A DNA stretch of 64,000 nucleotides from the NCBI GenBank assembly GCA_928212115.1, contig CAKMRJ010005634.1, forward strand, positions 117,334,970-117,398,969, given 5' to 3'. The translations under genes were made by a program, and so were the position numbers. How positions within the stretch are numbered: the stretch's first letter is position 1; each line of letters opens with the position of its first letter. Origin of the DNA: Lactuca virosa (lineage: Eukaryota; Streptophyta; Magnoliopsida; Asterales; Asteraceae). Shown piece by piece: positions 45,652 through 57,176 of this stretch. The notes below the pieces were generated by a model. That model did no database searches. It was not told where the DNA came from and worked only from the letters and a program-made list of their open reading frames with translations.

Positions 45652-45895
45652 AGAGTATCTCCAATGCAATTTGAAAAAAAAAAATAACACTTTTTGAATA
45701 AGTCATTTATAAGATTATAAGATTATTACCTAATAGCAAAAACAATTATAAACAAAAAAAAAATCCTATAAATTATTCTCAAAAGATAAAAAAAAAGTTT
45801 TATACAAATTTATATGAGTATGGATAAAAGTTTTTTTTATTGTTAACATATACAATAAATCTATATAAAGATTTATGTATTAGAAATGCTCTAAG
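45652..45895. mobile_element. small MITE with imperfect inverted ends
   Basis: The left end is AGAGTATCTCCAATGCA; the right end in reverse complement is TTAGAGCATTTCTAATA. GAGCATCTCCAATG-type ends are common in plant MITEs of ~200-300 bp. The interior is A/T runs. No clean target duplication is seen. Confidence 0.5.
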
Positions 45896-45989
45896 ACCTT
45901 CCACATCATATTTTTCAATTTAAATTATTTTTCAATTTAAATCGTAATGTCATTTGTCAATTTTTTGCAATAGTCTTTTAATACGTGAA

Positions 45990-46994
45990 AGCCTTGCATA
46001 CTTAGTAAAGATTGCTTAGTGAAGCTCAAGATGCTTATAAGCTTCATCTTATCACTGATGAAGAGTTGAAGAAAACCATGTTCCAGATGGGTGATGATAA
46101 AGCCCCGGGTCCTGATGGCTTTACGACCAAGTTCTTCAAATGTACTTGGGATGTTATTGGCTCTGATGTCTATTTTGCGGTTCGAGGGTTCTTCCTATCT
46201 GGGAAACTTCTTAGGACCCTCAACAACATCATCCCTGCCCGCATTCCCAAAACTAACTCGTCGTCCAAAGTTACTGATTTACCCTTATTACATGTTGCAA
46301 CATTGTCTACAAATGTATCGGTAAGATCATTATGGATCGTATAAAATACCATCTTCCCACTGGATCAATGAAAACCAATCCACCTTCATCCATGATTGTC
46401 TTATCACAAACAATTTCCTTCTTGTTCAAGAGCTCATGCATGATTACCACAAGCACCAAGGCCCTTCTAAATGTATTTTCAAAGTTGATATCCAAAAGGC
46501 ATATGATATTGTAGATTGGACATTCCTCTATACCACCTTGATCGATTTTGGCTTCCCCCTTCATATGATTGACTGGATTATGACATGTGTTTCCACTGTT
46601 TCTTACTCTGTGAGCATCAATGGTAATATTCATGGATTTTTCCAAGGTCAACGTAGCCTTAGACAAGGATATCTCATCTCCTTATATCTCTTCACCCTGG
46701 TTATAGAGGTCCTAAACCTCATGCTCAAAAGGAGGATAGCTGAGTCTGGAGCCTTCATCTACCACAGACAGTGTGAGGAGCAACAAATCACCCATTGTGC
46801 TTTGCGGATGATCTCATTCTTTTCTGTGATGATGACAGTATATCGGTTCGTATCATTCATGATTCTATTACCGAGTTTGATGAACCCTCTGGGCTCTGAC
46901 CTAATGAGGCTAAAAGTGAAGCTTTTTATTGTAGAATGGGTGAGAGAACCAAAGATGCTATTGACCAGATCATACGATTCCCTGAAGGATCTCT
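45990..46994 (+). pseudogene. LINE (L1-type) reverse transcriptase, 5' part, truncated and frameshifted
   Basis: The fragment starts inside the ORF2-like region; the endonuclease is missing. From 46012 the frame shows DDKAPGPDGF, the plant LINE RT entry block. Later frames give KVDIQKAYDIVDW (first catalytic Asp region), GQRSLRQGYLIS and, in yet another frame, FADD at 46801-46812, the RT active site. Several frameshifts and stops separate these. It continues after the gypsy insertion at 59947. Confidence 0.93.
46990..46994. repeat. target-site duplication, left copy (TCTCT)
   Basis: TCTCT precedes the LTR at 46995 and recurs at 59942-59946 directly after the right LTR. Confidence 0.95.
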
Positions 46995-49760
46995 TGTCAC
47001 ACCCCCAAACCGGAACGGCGGAAACGTTCGGGGGCGGAGGACGTCATGTATAGAATCACAACAATTGTAAAATAGTAATCAAAGCAACAACAACCATTGT
47101 ATTAATAGTATAATGTTTACATTGTATTCTAATCATATATAACTGACTCCAAAAGTAAATAACACGAAAAGACTTGAAGCTACTATGCTTCATCTTCTAG
47201 AAACCGGTGTGTGTACCTATCTACTAGTGTCCTGAGAATACAAGTAATTTTGAAAGTGTCAACATTAAAGTTTGTGAGTTCATAAGCGTTTTGTTTTAGA
47301 AAACAGGTTCTTTGTTCTTTGAAAAACGTAATTTGTTTCTCCAGAAAACCCTATATTTTATGATTTGAAGAATGATAAGTAAAATGATTCGTACCAGTTC
47401 CTTCGACGAGTACTTAGTGTATACAAGTCATATACCATCGAGATCGAACAAACAATCGATTGTGTGGTTCTGCCCCAAGCCCACAACCAAACAAGGAACA
47501 TAAAATGAGGCGGAGGCCACACATCCCACTGGTTTTCGGATCCTCATGTATATAACCCTAACGTATTCACCAGGTACTTACAGAGTTAACTGTATTAGTC
47601 CTTTAAAATCTATTGAAAGTGTTCCTCAAGAAAATCCTATATTTTCTTAATAAGAGTACGACAATACCAGTTCCTTCTATGACCACTTAATTTATAGTAG
47701 CTATATATAAACCAATATCGAACGGACCGTTAATTGTGTGGATCTACCCTAAGCCCACAACCAAATAAGGAACAGGAAATGAGGTGGAAACCACACATCC
47801 AACTGTCTATCGGATATTCTTCATATATAACCTTGATGCATAAACTAAGGAAATTATAGAACTAACAATGAATGTTCGTTAGTTGAATGATAAACCGATT
47901 GCTTGTAAAATATTGATGTTTGTCCTGGAAAATCCTACATTTTCCATAAGAGTGAGTTGTTGTCTTAACTGTTCCAAACTGAAAAGTACAACTATTTTCC
48001 ATACTTAAGTTGTTGAAGTGTAGCTTTATTATCAAATAAAACTAGTCGAAAACGTGTTGTCCTGTATACTGGAAGTGTTGTTAATACCCTCCTGTGATCG
48101 CTTAGTACATACAGGTTATAGAAATCTAGATCGAACAGACAGTCGATTGGGTGATTCTGCCCTAAGCCCACAAGCAAACAATGAAAAGGAAATGAGGCGG
48201 AAGTCACACATCCCACTGCATGTCGGATGTTAATTTCACATCACCCTGATGTATATACTAAGTAATCACATAGTTACTAACCCTGATGACTGTTTGTTAA
48301 GTATATTATCACGTGAACGAGTCGTTGTTTTCCATGTGAGTTCTTATAACCATGCTGATGGGCGATAAACACTACGACGTACTTCGGACGTCGTAAACGT
48401 TAATGACGTTTGTCACTCAGGACGACTGTAGCTAATAGTCAGGGTGCGGGATTGTCAGTCCCATATAGATCTATACACAAACTCACGCTCTCCCTCCAGG
48501 AGACTCTGGTTCCTAAGGAGTAGACTTCCCCGAAGACGTGTCTCACAATTTTGGTTCTCTCAACGAATTCACGAATAATACAATGAAAATCCCTTTTTGT
48601 TAATGACATGTAACTTTGTAAAAATAGTTCGTTCGTTCCATAAACTATTCTTAAACTAGTTTATGAGTTTGTTTCCGTGTTAAAATCTATGCTTGTAATT
48701 AGTTGAGTCTTAACATGTTTTGTAATTTGTTCGTAAGTCTAGTAGTCACAATGTTTTTCGTGTTTAGTAAGTTTCATGTTCAAATGCATGCAAACAGTAA
48801 GAAAATATAATAAACAAAATTATATTTTTAAACACAAGATTACTTGTGTTTTACTTGTATTCTCCCCCTGAAAACATTGAAAAAGCTTGGAAAATATGGG
48901 GGTATGAACTCACCTCTAGTGCGTGTGCTTGATCGGACTCGAAGTGATTGCAAGTTCTCCTCGGCTTAGAATACGTAACAGTGGTCGTATCCTAAAAATA
49001 ATTATATCCGACGTCGTATTTAAATTAATAAGATATTAATTTAAATAATAGGGTTAAATAATAATTTAATTATATAAAAGGAGGACTTACAATTTAATTG
49101 GAAATTAATTGGGAAATGTTGAAAATGTGTGTTCGGTGAGCAAAAGTGGGAATTCGGTCAAGGCTTGGTGAATTCGGTGGGATGTTGAAGATTTGAAGAT
49201 ATGAGTGTGTGTTGTTGGTGTTCTTGGTGAGAATAAGAAGATTTGAAGATCTTCTGGGGAAAAACACATGAGTTTTGAGGGCAAAATTGGCAAGAATTCG
49301 GTGTGGGAATAAATGAAATGAGGATGAAATCGGTTGAACAAATATATATAGCAAATGAGAACCGGTCAAAGGGTATGGGCCATAGAGGAATTCGGTCCTA
49401 ATGGGCCTAGATTTTGGGGAAGTCGGTCATGGCAAGACCGAATTCACCCTTTGGTGAATATGATGGCCGAACACACAAGTGAGAAAAGATTCTAGAAATC
49501 GAATTTAGCATTTAATTAGCTTCCAAAACCGAATTCACTTATTTATGGTGTATATTTATGTTACAAGCCCTTCACTTTTGATCTATGTTACCTTATACTA
49601 CCCTAAATTAACTTAGTTTTCAAACCAAGCTTAGTTATTAGCTTATAAACAAGCCCTTAAGGCTATAGAGGACACATTGCAACAAGGAGTGCAATGTAGG
49701 TTCACTTGTGCTAGGTTAGGGTTTAGGATTTGCTAGGTTTAAAAATTTCGAGTTGTGACA
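46995..49760 (-). repeat. 3' LTR of minus-strand gypsy element
   Basis: The ends are TGTCACACCCCC and GTTGTGACA in plus-strand reading. It holds three ~130-bp modules (cores 47471-47510, 47741-47790, 48151-48200), an acceptor-like site near 47229-47235 and a donor-like site near 48908-48916 (minus strand), and GAATTCGGT words at 49149-49530 (both strands). Confidence 0.93.
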
Positions 49761-49775
49761 TCATCCCCCCGTTAG
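49761..49775 (-). other. polypurine tract of minus-strand gypsy element
   Basis: The minus-strand sequence CTAACGGGGGGATGA directly precedes the LTR start TGTCACAACTCG on the minus strand. GGACGAAATTCCCTC, the usual pre-PPT word, lies just upstream. Confidence 0.8.
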
Positions 49776-50055
49776 AGGGAATTTCGTCCTGAAATTCGAA
49801 TTATGAGTGGTTACTAGGAATTAGGAAAGAGGTAGGTAATTCTGTTTCATGTGATCTTTTCGTCCCCGAGTGAATTCTGATCCTCCCTTGGCGTCCAAGT
49901 GGATCTTCCTCGGTAGGGGGTGTACGAGTTCGGTTTAGTTGTCTCTGATCATCCGAATGGTAGGTTCTCGCTCGTAGTCCTGAGCAGCTTTGTCCTTAAG
50001 TTCATAGTAGGACTCATACATGGTTCATCCATCATTGCCTCGTGTATACAAGTCA

Positions 50056-50176
50056 TATATAATTAAGATTGATGAGACGGTCGGATGGGTGACTCTTCCC
50101 CAAGTCCACAACCAGACAAGGAACAGGAGATAGGGCGGAATAATACATTCTAAGTCCGTAGAATCTTAATTATATA
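50056..50176. repeat. stem-bounded module (15-bp perfect stem)
   Basis: Arms TATATAATTAAGATT (50056-50070) and AATCTTAATTATATA (50162-50176) are perfect inverted repeats around a ~91-bp loop that carries the conserved CCACAACCAGACAAGGAACA core. The nested element inserted one base past the right arm. Confidence 0.9.
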
Positions 50177-50177
50177 C
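50173..50177. repeat. target-site duplication, left copy (TATAC)
   Basis: TATAC lies before 50178 and again at 53630-53634. Confidence 0.95.
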
Positions 50178-50512
50178 TGTAGTGACTAAAGAACATGGTT
50201 TGGCATGCAGAATTAAAGATTGCACAATGAACATGGTGATTTGGGTGTTCAAGAGATGTATTGATTATGTATTGTGTTACAAAAAAGGACATAGATCTAG
50301 TTTACATAAATAACACACACTTACACACTCAACTTTTACACCTCTCAAGCACACCTCTACAAGTGGACTAAACTCACCTTATATAGAGGTGTTTACATGT
50401 CTCTCTCTCACTCTCTATCTCATGAGTCAAAAGGCTAATGCACCACATGCAAGTGGGTTTTACAAAAGTCAAACATTACAAAGTCTTTCATGGAAAACTT
50501 TGTACCCCAACA
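50178..50512 (-). repeat. 3' LTR of non-autonomous element
   Basis: 335 bp, bounded by TGTAGTGAC and CCCCAACA in plus-strand reading. The partner is 53295-53629. Confidence 0.95.
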
Positions 50513-53281
50513 TTCTCCCCCTCAAAGTTAGGAATGAATGACCCACTTCAAATCTTCCAAAATCGAGCAACTACGCGATCCGAGCCTCAAGGGTGACACA
50601 TGTCGAAACGAACTTCAATCTTCAATTCTTCAATGATTCTTCAATTTGGGCTCTAGGATGTGAAACCATACAAACCGAGCATCAACGAATGATCATGAGC
50701 TTCTCAAACTCCAAATTGATCACCAAAAGTTGAGCATAAAAACACACCCCAAAAATCTTCAATAAAACCAAACCCATTTCAAAATTAAATCACTTCCGAA
50801 TCTCCAATCGCTTCATTGCGTATACTTCAAAAATTCAAGGTCACTTCAGTCGTCAAATCCGCGTAATATGAAAAATTCAAGTTCGAATTTCCATATAAAT
50901 TTCTCCCCCTTTTTATAATCGAAATTTGATTATAAAACCTTCAAGGAAAGAGAACGTACTCTATTCGGATTTTTTCGTGTCAAAACTCCCCCTTAACATG
51001 TAGCATAAACTTTGTGCTTCAATCTGAAAAACCGAAAAAATCTTCAATTTTTAGCTTTGTTCACGGACCGCCTTTGACAAAATTTCTCAAAAATGGGTAG
51101 AAATTGTCAATTTCAAAATTTCCAAAGCTGGGTAGAAAGCGTCAATTTGCACAAACTGCAGGGGCTTAAAATGCATATTCATCAATTTTCAGCAAAATCA
51201 GTCCTTTTTCGAATTTATGTATGAACCGCCAAATGTTCGAAACCTCAGGGACTATTTTCGAAAGTTAAGCCTTTTGTTCTCCAAACATACGAAGAAGACC
51301 CCAAAATATCAAAGTTGCCAAACATTCGAAATTTCAGGGGCTGATTTTGAAACTTCTGCACTTTCATTCCATATGTACGAAGAATTGTCAAAATCATACG
51401 AAGAGTTAAAAAAAAAAACTGTCAAACTTTCGTAGGTTAAGGGGTCATTTTCGTAACATTCATGTTTTCTTCCCCAGCTCGTACAAATGTAGCAGATAAA
51501 GACACACGAATATTTCTTCCTTCCCCATTTTCGTTTCCCAGGCAAACATACCCTTCGTACGAAATCCTCTGCATTTTCTCTCTCCTCTTCGGATGAAACT
51601 TCATCTTCCACAATCAAACGAAAAATTCATAGCAACATTCGAAATTTCATACAAACGTACGGAATTTCATCCCTTCATACGATATCATCTTCACCTAAAG
51701 TTTTTCTCTCTCCTTCGTTAAATTCAATCACAGTACCAAACTAACGAAAAATTTTGCATACTGATTAACGAAATCGAAGGCATACGAACGCTTAATCATG
51801 AACAGTAACCTCTTAATCATTCAGTTCTTCCCAAACCAAAAACTTTCGTTCGTTCAATCATCAAGTCTTCGTTCGAAATCAAATCCTTTGATTCTTTGTT
51901 TTTATACATCATCAATCATCCAGTTCGTTAACATCAACCAAAACTTGATTCTTCGTTCGTTATCAGTTGACCACATACCCTTCGTTCATCCACTCTTCCA
52001 TTCGATTTTTCCCAGTTCAATCCAAAACAAACTAAACTATCAACTTCGTTTTTCAAGGTCGTTTTCCAGTTCACCAAACCCAAAATCGAATAACAGATCC
52101 TTCGATCAAAATCGATATCAATCAATTAAGATCGGCCTGTCCCAGACTTCGAAACATCGATTCCCAATCAAAATCGACTCCCAGTAAAATACTCGACATC
52201 AAACTCCAGTGACTCCAAACGTATCACATCGATGCTCGACCCAATATTCCATTCTCAACTACTAACCTTCGAACCACAATCCATTGGCTAAAAATAATAT
52301 TCGATTTCCATATCATCTCACAGAAGGCGAACATTAAAATCGTCGTCATCAAGAACACAATATCGACCAAAATTCGAAATTAGACTCTAATTAGACTAGA
52401 TTTCGACATCCATATCTTGTTCTCAACTCAAAACCAATGATTTCAGTCTTCAATTCTTTGATTCATCACTCAAAAATCGAAGTTGACTTTTTGCGATGTT
52501 TGACTTTTCTAAATTCACTGTCAACAAACACGAAAATCGCTATTCTTGCATAGAATTTCAGATCAAAACTTGATTATCCAAATGTTCTTTATCTCCTTCA
52601 AGTATTCTCGGTCAGTTTCATAGAAATCAAAGAGATCAATTTCATGATTTTTAACTGACTTTATCATGATCAATTTGTGTGATTAAACACAATATATAAA
52701 ATTGATTCACAAGTTAGACTCAGCAATCAAAGTCAATCGAATTCAAGATATAAAGAAACAAAAACAAAGATTTAAGCACAGTTTGAAGAAATCGTGAACC
52801 AAGAGTTAATCATCCAAAAACGTACAACTGGGTAAAGGAGAAAACGATGATAAATGATGTACAGTAAGTGAATTGGATATTGGGCTCAAACAGTATCCGA
52901 ACATTGATTTGATAAAATTGATTTCGATTTAGTTTGGGCTTCGAATTCAAGAAGAACAGTAAATGAATTGGATATTGTGCTCAAACATTTGATTACGAGA
53001 ATTGTAACATACTCATTATTTGGACTTAATCTGATGAATAGTAACAGATACAAATTTTGATTTGGCTTGATCTTAAAAAAAAATTATTGGATCATCAATG
53101 GGGTTTTTCAAGAAAAATTTGATCCAACGAGTCAAACGATCACAAATCAAGAACGCAACGCACGGTTTCAATGAAATTAAGAGAGATCATAGAGAGAGAC
53201 TCACCAAAAATGCTCTAATTGTGACAAATGTTGCCAAACCGAGAATCGTTCTTCAAAAATCACGTTGATCTTGAAGACCCG
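50513..53281 (-). other. non-coding interior of non-autonomous LTR element
   Basis: The interior is rich in TTCGAAA/TTCGTTCG words and in A/T. Several stretches look like tandemly diverged copies of 'acgaaatttcat'-type text near 51560-51760. No gag, protease, RT or integrase motif is found in any frame. Its origin is unclear; captured host sequence is possible. Confidence 0.6.
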
Positions 53282-53293
53282 CTTTGATACCAA
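53282..53293 (-). other. primer-binding site of non-autonomous element
   Basis: It reads TGGTATCAAAGC on the minus strand, one base from the iMet consensus, next to the LTR at 53295. Confidence 0.9.
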
Positions 53294-53294
53294 T

Positions 53295-53629
53295 TGTAGT
53301 GACTAAAGAACATGGTTTGGCATGCAGAATTAAAGATTGCACAATGAACATGGTGATTTGGGTGTTCAAGAGATGTATTGATTATATATTGTGTTAGAAA
53401 AAAGGACATAGATCTAGTCTACATAAATAACACACACTTACACACTCAACTTTTACACCTCTCAAGCACACCTTTACAAGTGGACTAAACCCACCTTATA
53501 TAGAGGTGTTTACATGTCTCTCTCTCACTCTCTATCTCATGAGTCAAAAGGCTAATGCACCACATGCAAGTGGGTTTTACAAAAGTCAAACATTACAAAG
53601 TCATTAATGGAAAACTTTGTACCCCAACA
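53295..53629 (-). repeat. 5' LTR of non-autonomous element
   Basis: 335 bp, followed by the second TATAC. A few substitutions separate it from 50178-50512. Confidence 0.95.
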
Positions 53630-54175
53630 TATACCACCCTCGCATATACACTTGACAGTGATATGTTAACCGTATTTGTCCCTAGCCTCTGAGCTTGAAC
53701 TTGACTTGCTGCATATGTGGTATTACCGAAAGGTCTGCTGGAAATACTTTGGAAAGGTTTTAGGAGATATAGTACTCCTCGCATGAGTACTTCGGACGTT
53801 TGAAGTGAGAAACGATTCTGAGGTCTGTGTCGGGTTTGTCGTTAAGAGTGATGAGAGTTTCCTTAGTCGGTAGGTTAAGGTGAAGGGTCTCTTCGGTAAC
53901 ACATGTGATTGGTATGGTGAGGACCAAGCCAATCTAGGGCGGATGACGGCGTCGGAACACGTGTTAAGTTGATTCGGAAAGAGTGTTTGCTAGGGTGATA
54001 GTGCATTTGTGTGTACGTCTCTAGTGCTTTCTGTTTTAACCTTGTTATTACTACTACAAACGTTTTGTACTGCATTAAGCGAGTACTAATCGTGGAATTG
54101 TTCCGATGGATGGTATGGATACTTACTATTAAGATCCACACTAGGTCCATCTATAATCGCTTGTTGTCTACAAGT

Positions 54176-54300
54176 CATATATAATTAAGGTCGAGAAGAC
54201 AGTAGACTGAGTGACTCTGCCCTAAATCCACAACCAGACAAAGAACAGGAAGTAAGTCGGAATCACGCACTCTAAGTCTATAGGTTCTTAATTATATATG
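54176..54300. repeat. stem-bounded module (14-bp perfect stem)
   Basis: Arms CATATATAATTAAG (54176-54189) and CTTAATTATATATG (54287-54300) are perfect inverted repeats around a ~97-bp loop. The loop carries the same conserved core as 50056-50176 (CCACAACCAGACAAAGAACA near 54219). Confidence 0.9.
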
Positions 54301-54539
54301 ATCCTAATGTTTACACTAAGCCATTATAGCTTACCTGTAAGGATACTTGATTCTATATGAATGATGTGCTTTGTTCGGACGAGGAAGCGAAGTGTTTTCT
54401 TTTAATTGATACTAGTCTTAGTAAAAATTTAAGCTGTAAGTATTAGTGTTTAGTGACGTACCAAAAATCCCAGGAGTGTTCCTCGTTGTTTCGACATGAC
54501 TTATTGTTAGTTTCCTCCCACTCCTCCGTCATTCCTCTA
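54301..54539 (-). other. 3' remnant of gag region, non-coding
   Basis: On the minus strand this continues gag past a stop, with basic and Gly/Asn-rich text typical of the gag-pol junction, then loses its frame. Pol is absent beyond it. Confidence 0.5.
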
Positions 54540-55643
54540 TGTGGGTCAATCTCTCTTGAAATGTCCCGTTGCACCACATGCACGGCACACTTGACTTGTG
54601 CCAACATTGGCAGTGGAAATGATGTGTTGGGTCGGAATCCTACAAAAGCGGGTAGTGTATCCCTTCTTATTGCACCTATTACAACGCAACTCCCTGCAGA
54701 CTCCCTTGTGATGGTAGTTACACTTGTCACACTTCGGGAGTGTTCCAGCATATACCCTGACAGGAGTTGGAGTGGTTGTTGTCGTGGCAGCATGAATCAA
54801 AACCATCTGTTGTTCATTTGAGGGCTCTTGTGTTGACTGTCTTTTCTTCTTGCTCCCGGATTTTTGCTCATGGTCACGCCCTTCAGTTGACTCCGAAACG
54901 GGGGTCATTATGCCTTGGCGGACTCCATGGTCCACCAGTGTTCGAGCCAGACGTTTGGCACTGTCGAACGTAAGGAGTTTCGCTGCTATCACGTTTCCTT
55001 GGATTGGAGGAGGTAGTCCCCAAATGTATATCTCTACCTTCCTGCTCTCCGGGGTAACCATCCCAGGACATAGTGCGGCTAAATCGCTGAATCTATCGGT
55101 GTAGGATACTATGTCCGAGCCTACCATGGCAAGGTTCCACAGCTCTTGCTCTAGCTTTTGTATCTCGCCCCTCGGGTAGTACTCTTCCAGCATCATCTCT
55201 TTTAGATTTTCCCAGCCCACTGCGTTTTCCACTGGTAGGGTCAGTGACTTGACATGGCTATTTCACAATGTAAGGGCTCTGTCAGAGAAGGTGTAGACAT
55301 CAAACTTCACTTTGCTCCCTTCTGGGTACTCGCATATCTCAAAAATCGACTCTGTTTTCTCGAACCATCGCATTAGGGCGATGACTCCCCCACTTCCATC
55401 GAAGGATTTGGGTCCACAATTCATGAAGTATTTGTATGAACACTCTATTGTGTGTCCATGGCTCTCCCCGTGGTTAGAGTTGTTAGTACCACTACCTGAT
55501 CCACTGGTACCACTTGTGTGGATTTGAGTCATGGCGGCTGCCACTGCGGCTGTTACAACAGCCTGAAAGACAACCAGATCATACTGTGGAGGTGGTGGCG
55601 GTGGTGCGTTGTTTTTGTTTTTATTCGAATTCTTCGGTGGCAT
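54540..55643 (-). pseudogene. Ty3/gypsy gag (retrotrans_gag plus two zinc knuckles), two nonsense codons
   Basis: The frame starts at 55643 (MPPKNSNKNKN, then a proline run). It shows the Gag core: FMNCGPKSFDGSGGVIALMR, W-F-E-K-T-E-S-I-F, then after one stop EEYYPRGEIQKLEQELWNL and SYTDRFSDLAALCP. A first knuckle-like region CDKC/CNRCNKKGYTTRFC and a second, CRACGATGHFKRD, follow. A TGA replaces a Trp codon near 55248-55250 and another TGA replaces the last Cys of the second knuckle at 54543-54545. Otherwise the frame is uninterrupted over ~365 codons, so gag decayed recently compared with pol, which is gone. Confidence 0.92.
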
Positions 55644-57161
55644 CTTTCTGCCATAAGGTTTAAAAGATGAAATGAGGGTAAGTCTTTAGTGGTGGTTACA
55701 AGTCAAGTGTTGTTTGAATCAAAGTTATCTTAGTTCCGAGTGAGTTATGTTCCGACTTTTACAGTGTTCTGAGAACAATTCATAACAGAGGTCTATGAAA
55801 AATAGACTTATGAATTTTGATAGTGACCACCTTCTTAGTGAAGTTCTGCGACTTGGTTTACCGTTACTAGTTGTTATGAAAGAGGTGGTAAGCCTAACAC
55901 ATAATGTGAGTAGTGTAATCACTAACTCACTTGGTCATATTAGTTGGTTAATTATTAGTGTGACGTATAGGGTGCACTACCACCTAGCATGCCTCGTGAG
56001 TGGTTTCCTATGTTCTCTGTCCTAGTTATGATTGCTCGGATTTCAGCTGTGGGAATTTGTTGTCTCTGGACCTTCCCATGGTGTTCTTGTTCTCAATAGG
56101 TGTGTTGAATCCTTGTTAGGTCATGCTTTGAGTTTTATCACTGATCTCCATCACTTCATGATGGAAAGTCTGACTCCGAACGTTTGAGCGAGTCTCTCAT
56201 GCCTGCTCTTGATCGGGTAAATGTTCTCAGTGATTTCTCTAGTTCTTTACACCTCATCTGATCCCCTCTCGGAATCCTCCTTATGTATCCTGTCTTGTCC
56301 TTCCTTGACTCTTCTATTGACTGTTGTAGTGGAGTGGCTATATCTATCTAGGTTGTTCGCACGAGAATGGGAATGTCTAAAGAATCTTATGAGATTAAGT
56401 AAAACATTTCTTTTGAAGTTTTTGGTGATCCAATTGGGTCCTCCTATAACCATGCAGTGTATGCAAGTTGTATATAACCAAGATCAAATAGACCTTCGAA
56501 TAGGTGATCCTACTCTAAAACCACAACTAAACAAGGAACATGTAGTAGAGCGAAGATCACAAATTCTAAGTCTATACGATCCCAATTATATATAACCCTG
56601 AAAGCATACACTTCTTAATTAGAGACCTGCCAGTAGGGTCTTTTAGTTTTCACGTATGTTAGTTATAGTGCCTAAAATACTCCTATAGTATTTTAATTGT
56701 ATGATTGTTTCTGAAGTTTCTTGGTATATGGACTTGGTAAGTTTTCAGATTTGTTGTTATCTTATAGTACCATAAAATACTCCTATAGTATTTTATCTTT
56801 ATGTTTTGTTCTAGAGATCCTTTGTATATAGAGTTAGGTAAGTTTTAGACTCGTTGCGACACCATTATCACTCCCAAACACATGTTGGTCGTATCTCAAA
56901 TAAATATAGTTGATCAGGTTATATTTATTCCAGGTATGATTACATAACTTCCTAGGTTTGACTGTAGTGTTCAACATCTAAATACTTCTGTTTTGTTCTT
57001 CTTGTGATACTAGTTCTTAGTATGTATATATGCATGTACGTATACTCATATAAGAATACTTATATTTTAAAAGTATACTTTTAGTCAGAGCACTTCGTCC
57101 CCATTGTATTTATAGTTATATATCTTTTATGGGTTTATATACTGAGTTCACTATAAACAAT
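55644..57161 (-). other. leader of minus-strand gypsy element
   Basis: The 1.5 kb between PBS and gag has no convincing ORF. A diverged copy of the repeated module lies at 56465-56596 (core CCACAACTAAACAAGGAACA near 56521, with imperfect stems). Two near-repeats with AAAATACTCCTATAGTATTTTA stand at 56672-56693 and 56772-56793; each is an inverted repeat. Confidence 0.65.
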
Positions 57162-57173
57162 GCTCTGATACCA
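57162..57173 (-). other. primer-binding site of minus-strand gypsy element
   Basis: TGGTATCAGAGC on the minus strand, three bases inside the LTR boundary at 57177. Confidence 0.92.
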
Positions 57174-57176
57174 ATC

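Larger units (their letters stand above)
50178..53629 (-). mobile_element. non-autonomous LTR element, no coding capacity (TSD TATAC)
   Basis: The LTRs are 50178-50512 and 53295-53629, both 335 bp, with about eight differences. On the minus strand the element starts TGTTGGGGTAC and ends CACTACA. The PBS TGGTATCAAAGC lies on the minus strand at 53282-53293 and the PPT (GAGGGGGAGAA) at 50513-50524. The 2.8-kb internal region has only short frames (for example 51798-52187 plus, 51309-51617 minus) without retroelement domains. It fits a small LARD or large TRIM. The TGTTGG start suggests copia proteins mobilise it. Confidence 0.95.

Noticed and set aside
46307..46666. 119-aa minus-strand frame over the LINE
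   Set aside because: It is antisense to clear LINE RT motifs on the plus strand.
47992..48216. 74-aa minus-strand frame with a close copy at 58147-58398
   Set aside because: The copy exists only because both are LTRs of one element; the frame includes the repeated non-coding module.
51798..52187. 129-aa Ser/Asn/Phe-rich plus-strand frame
   Set aside because: It lies inside the non-autonomous LTR element, on the strand opposite to the element, with low-complexity composition and no domain.
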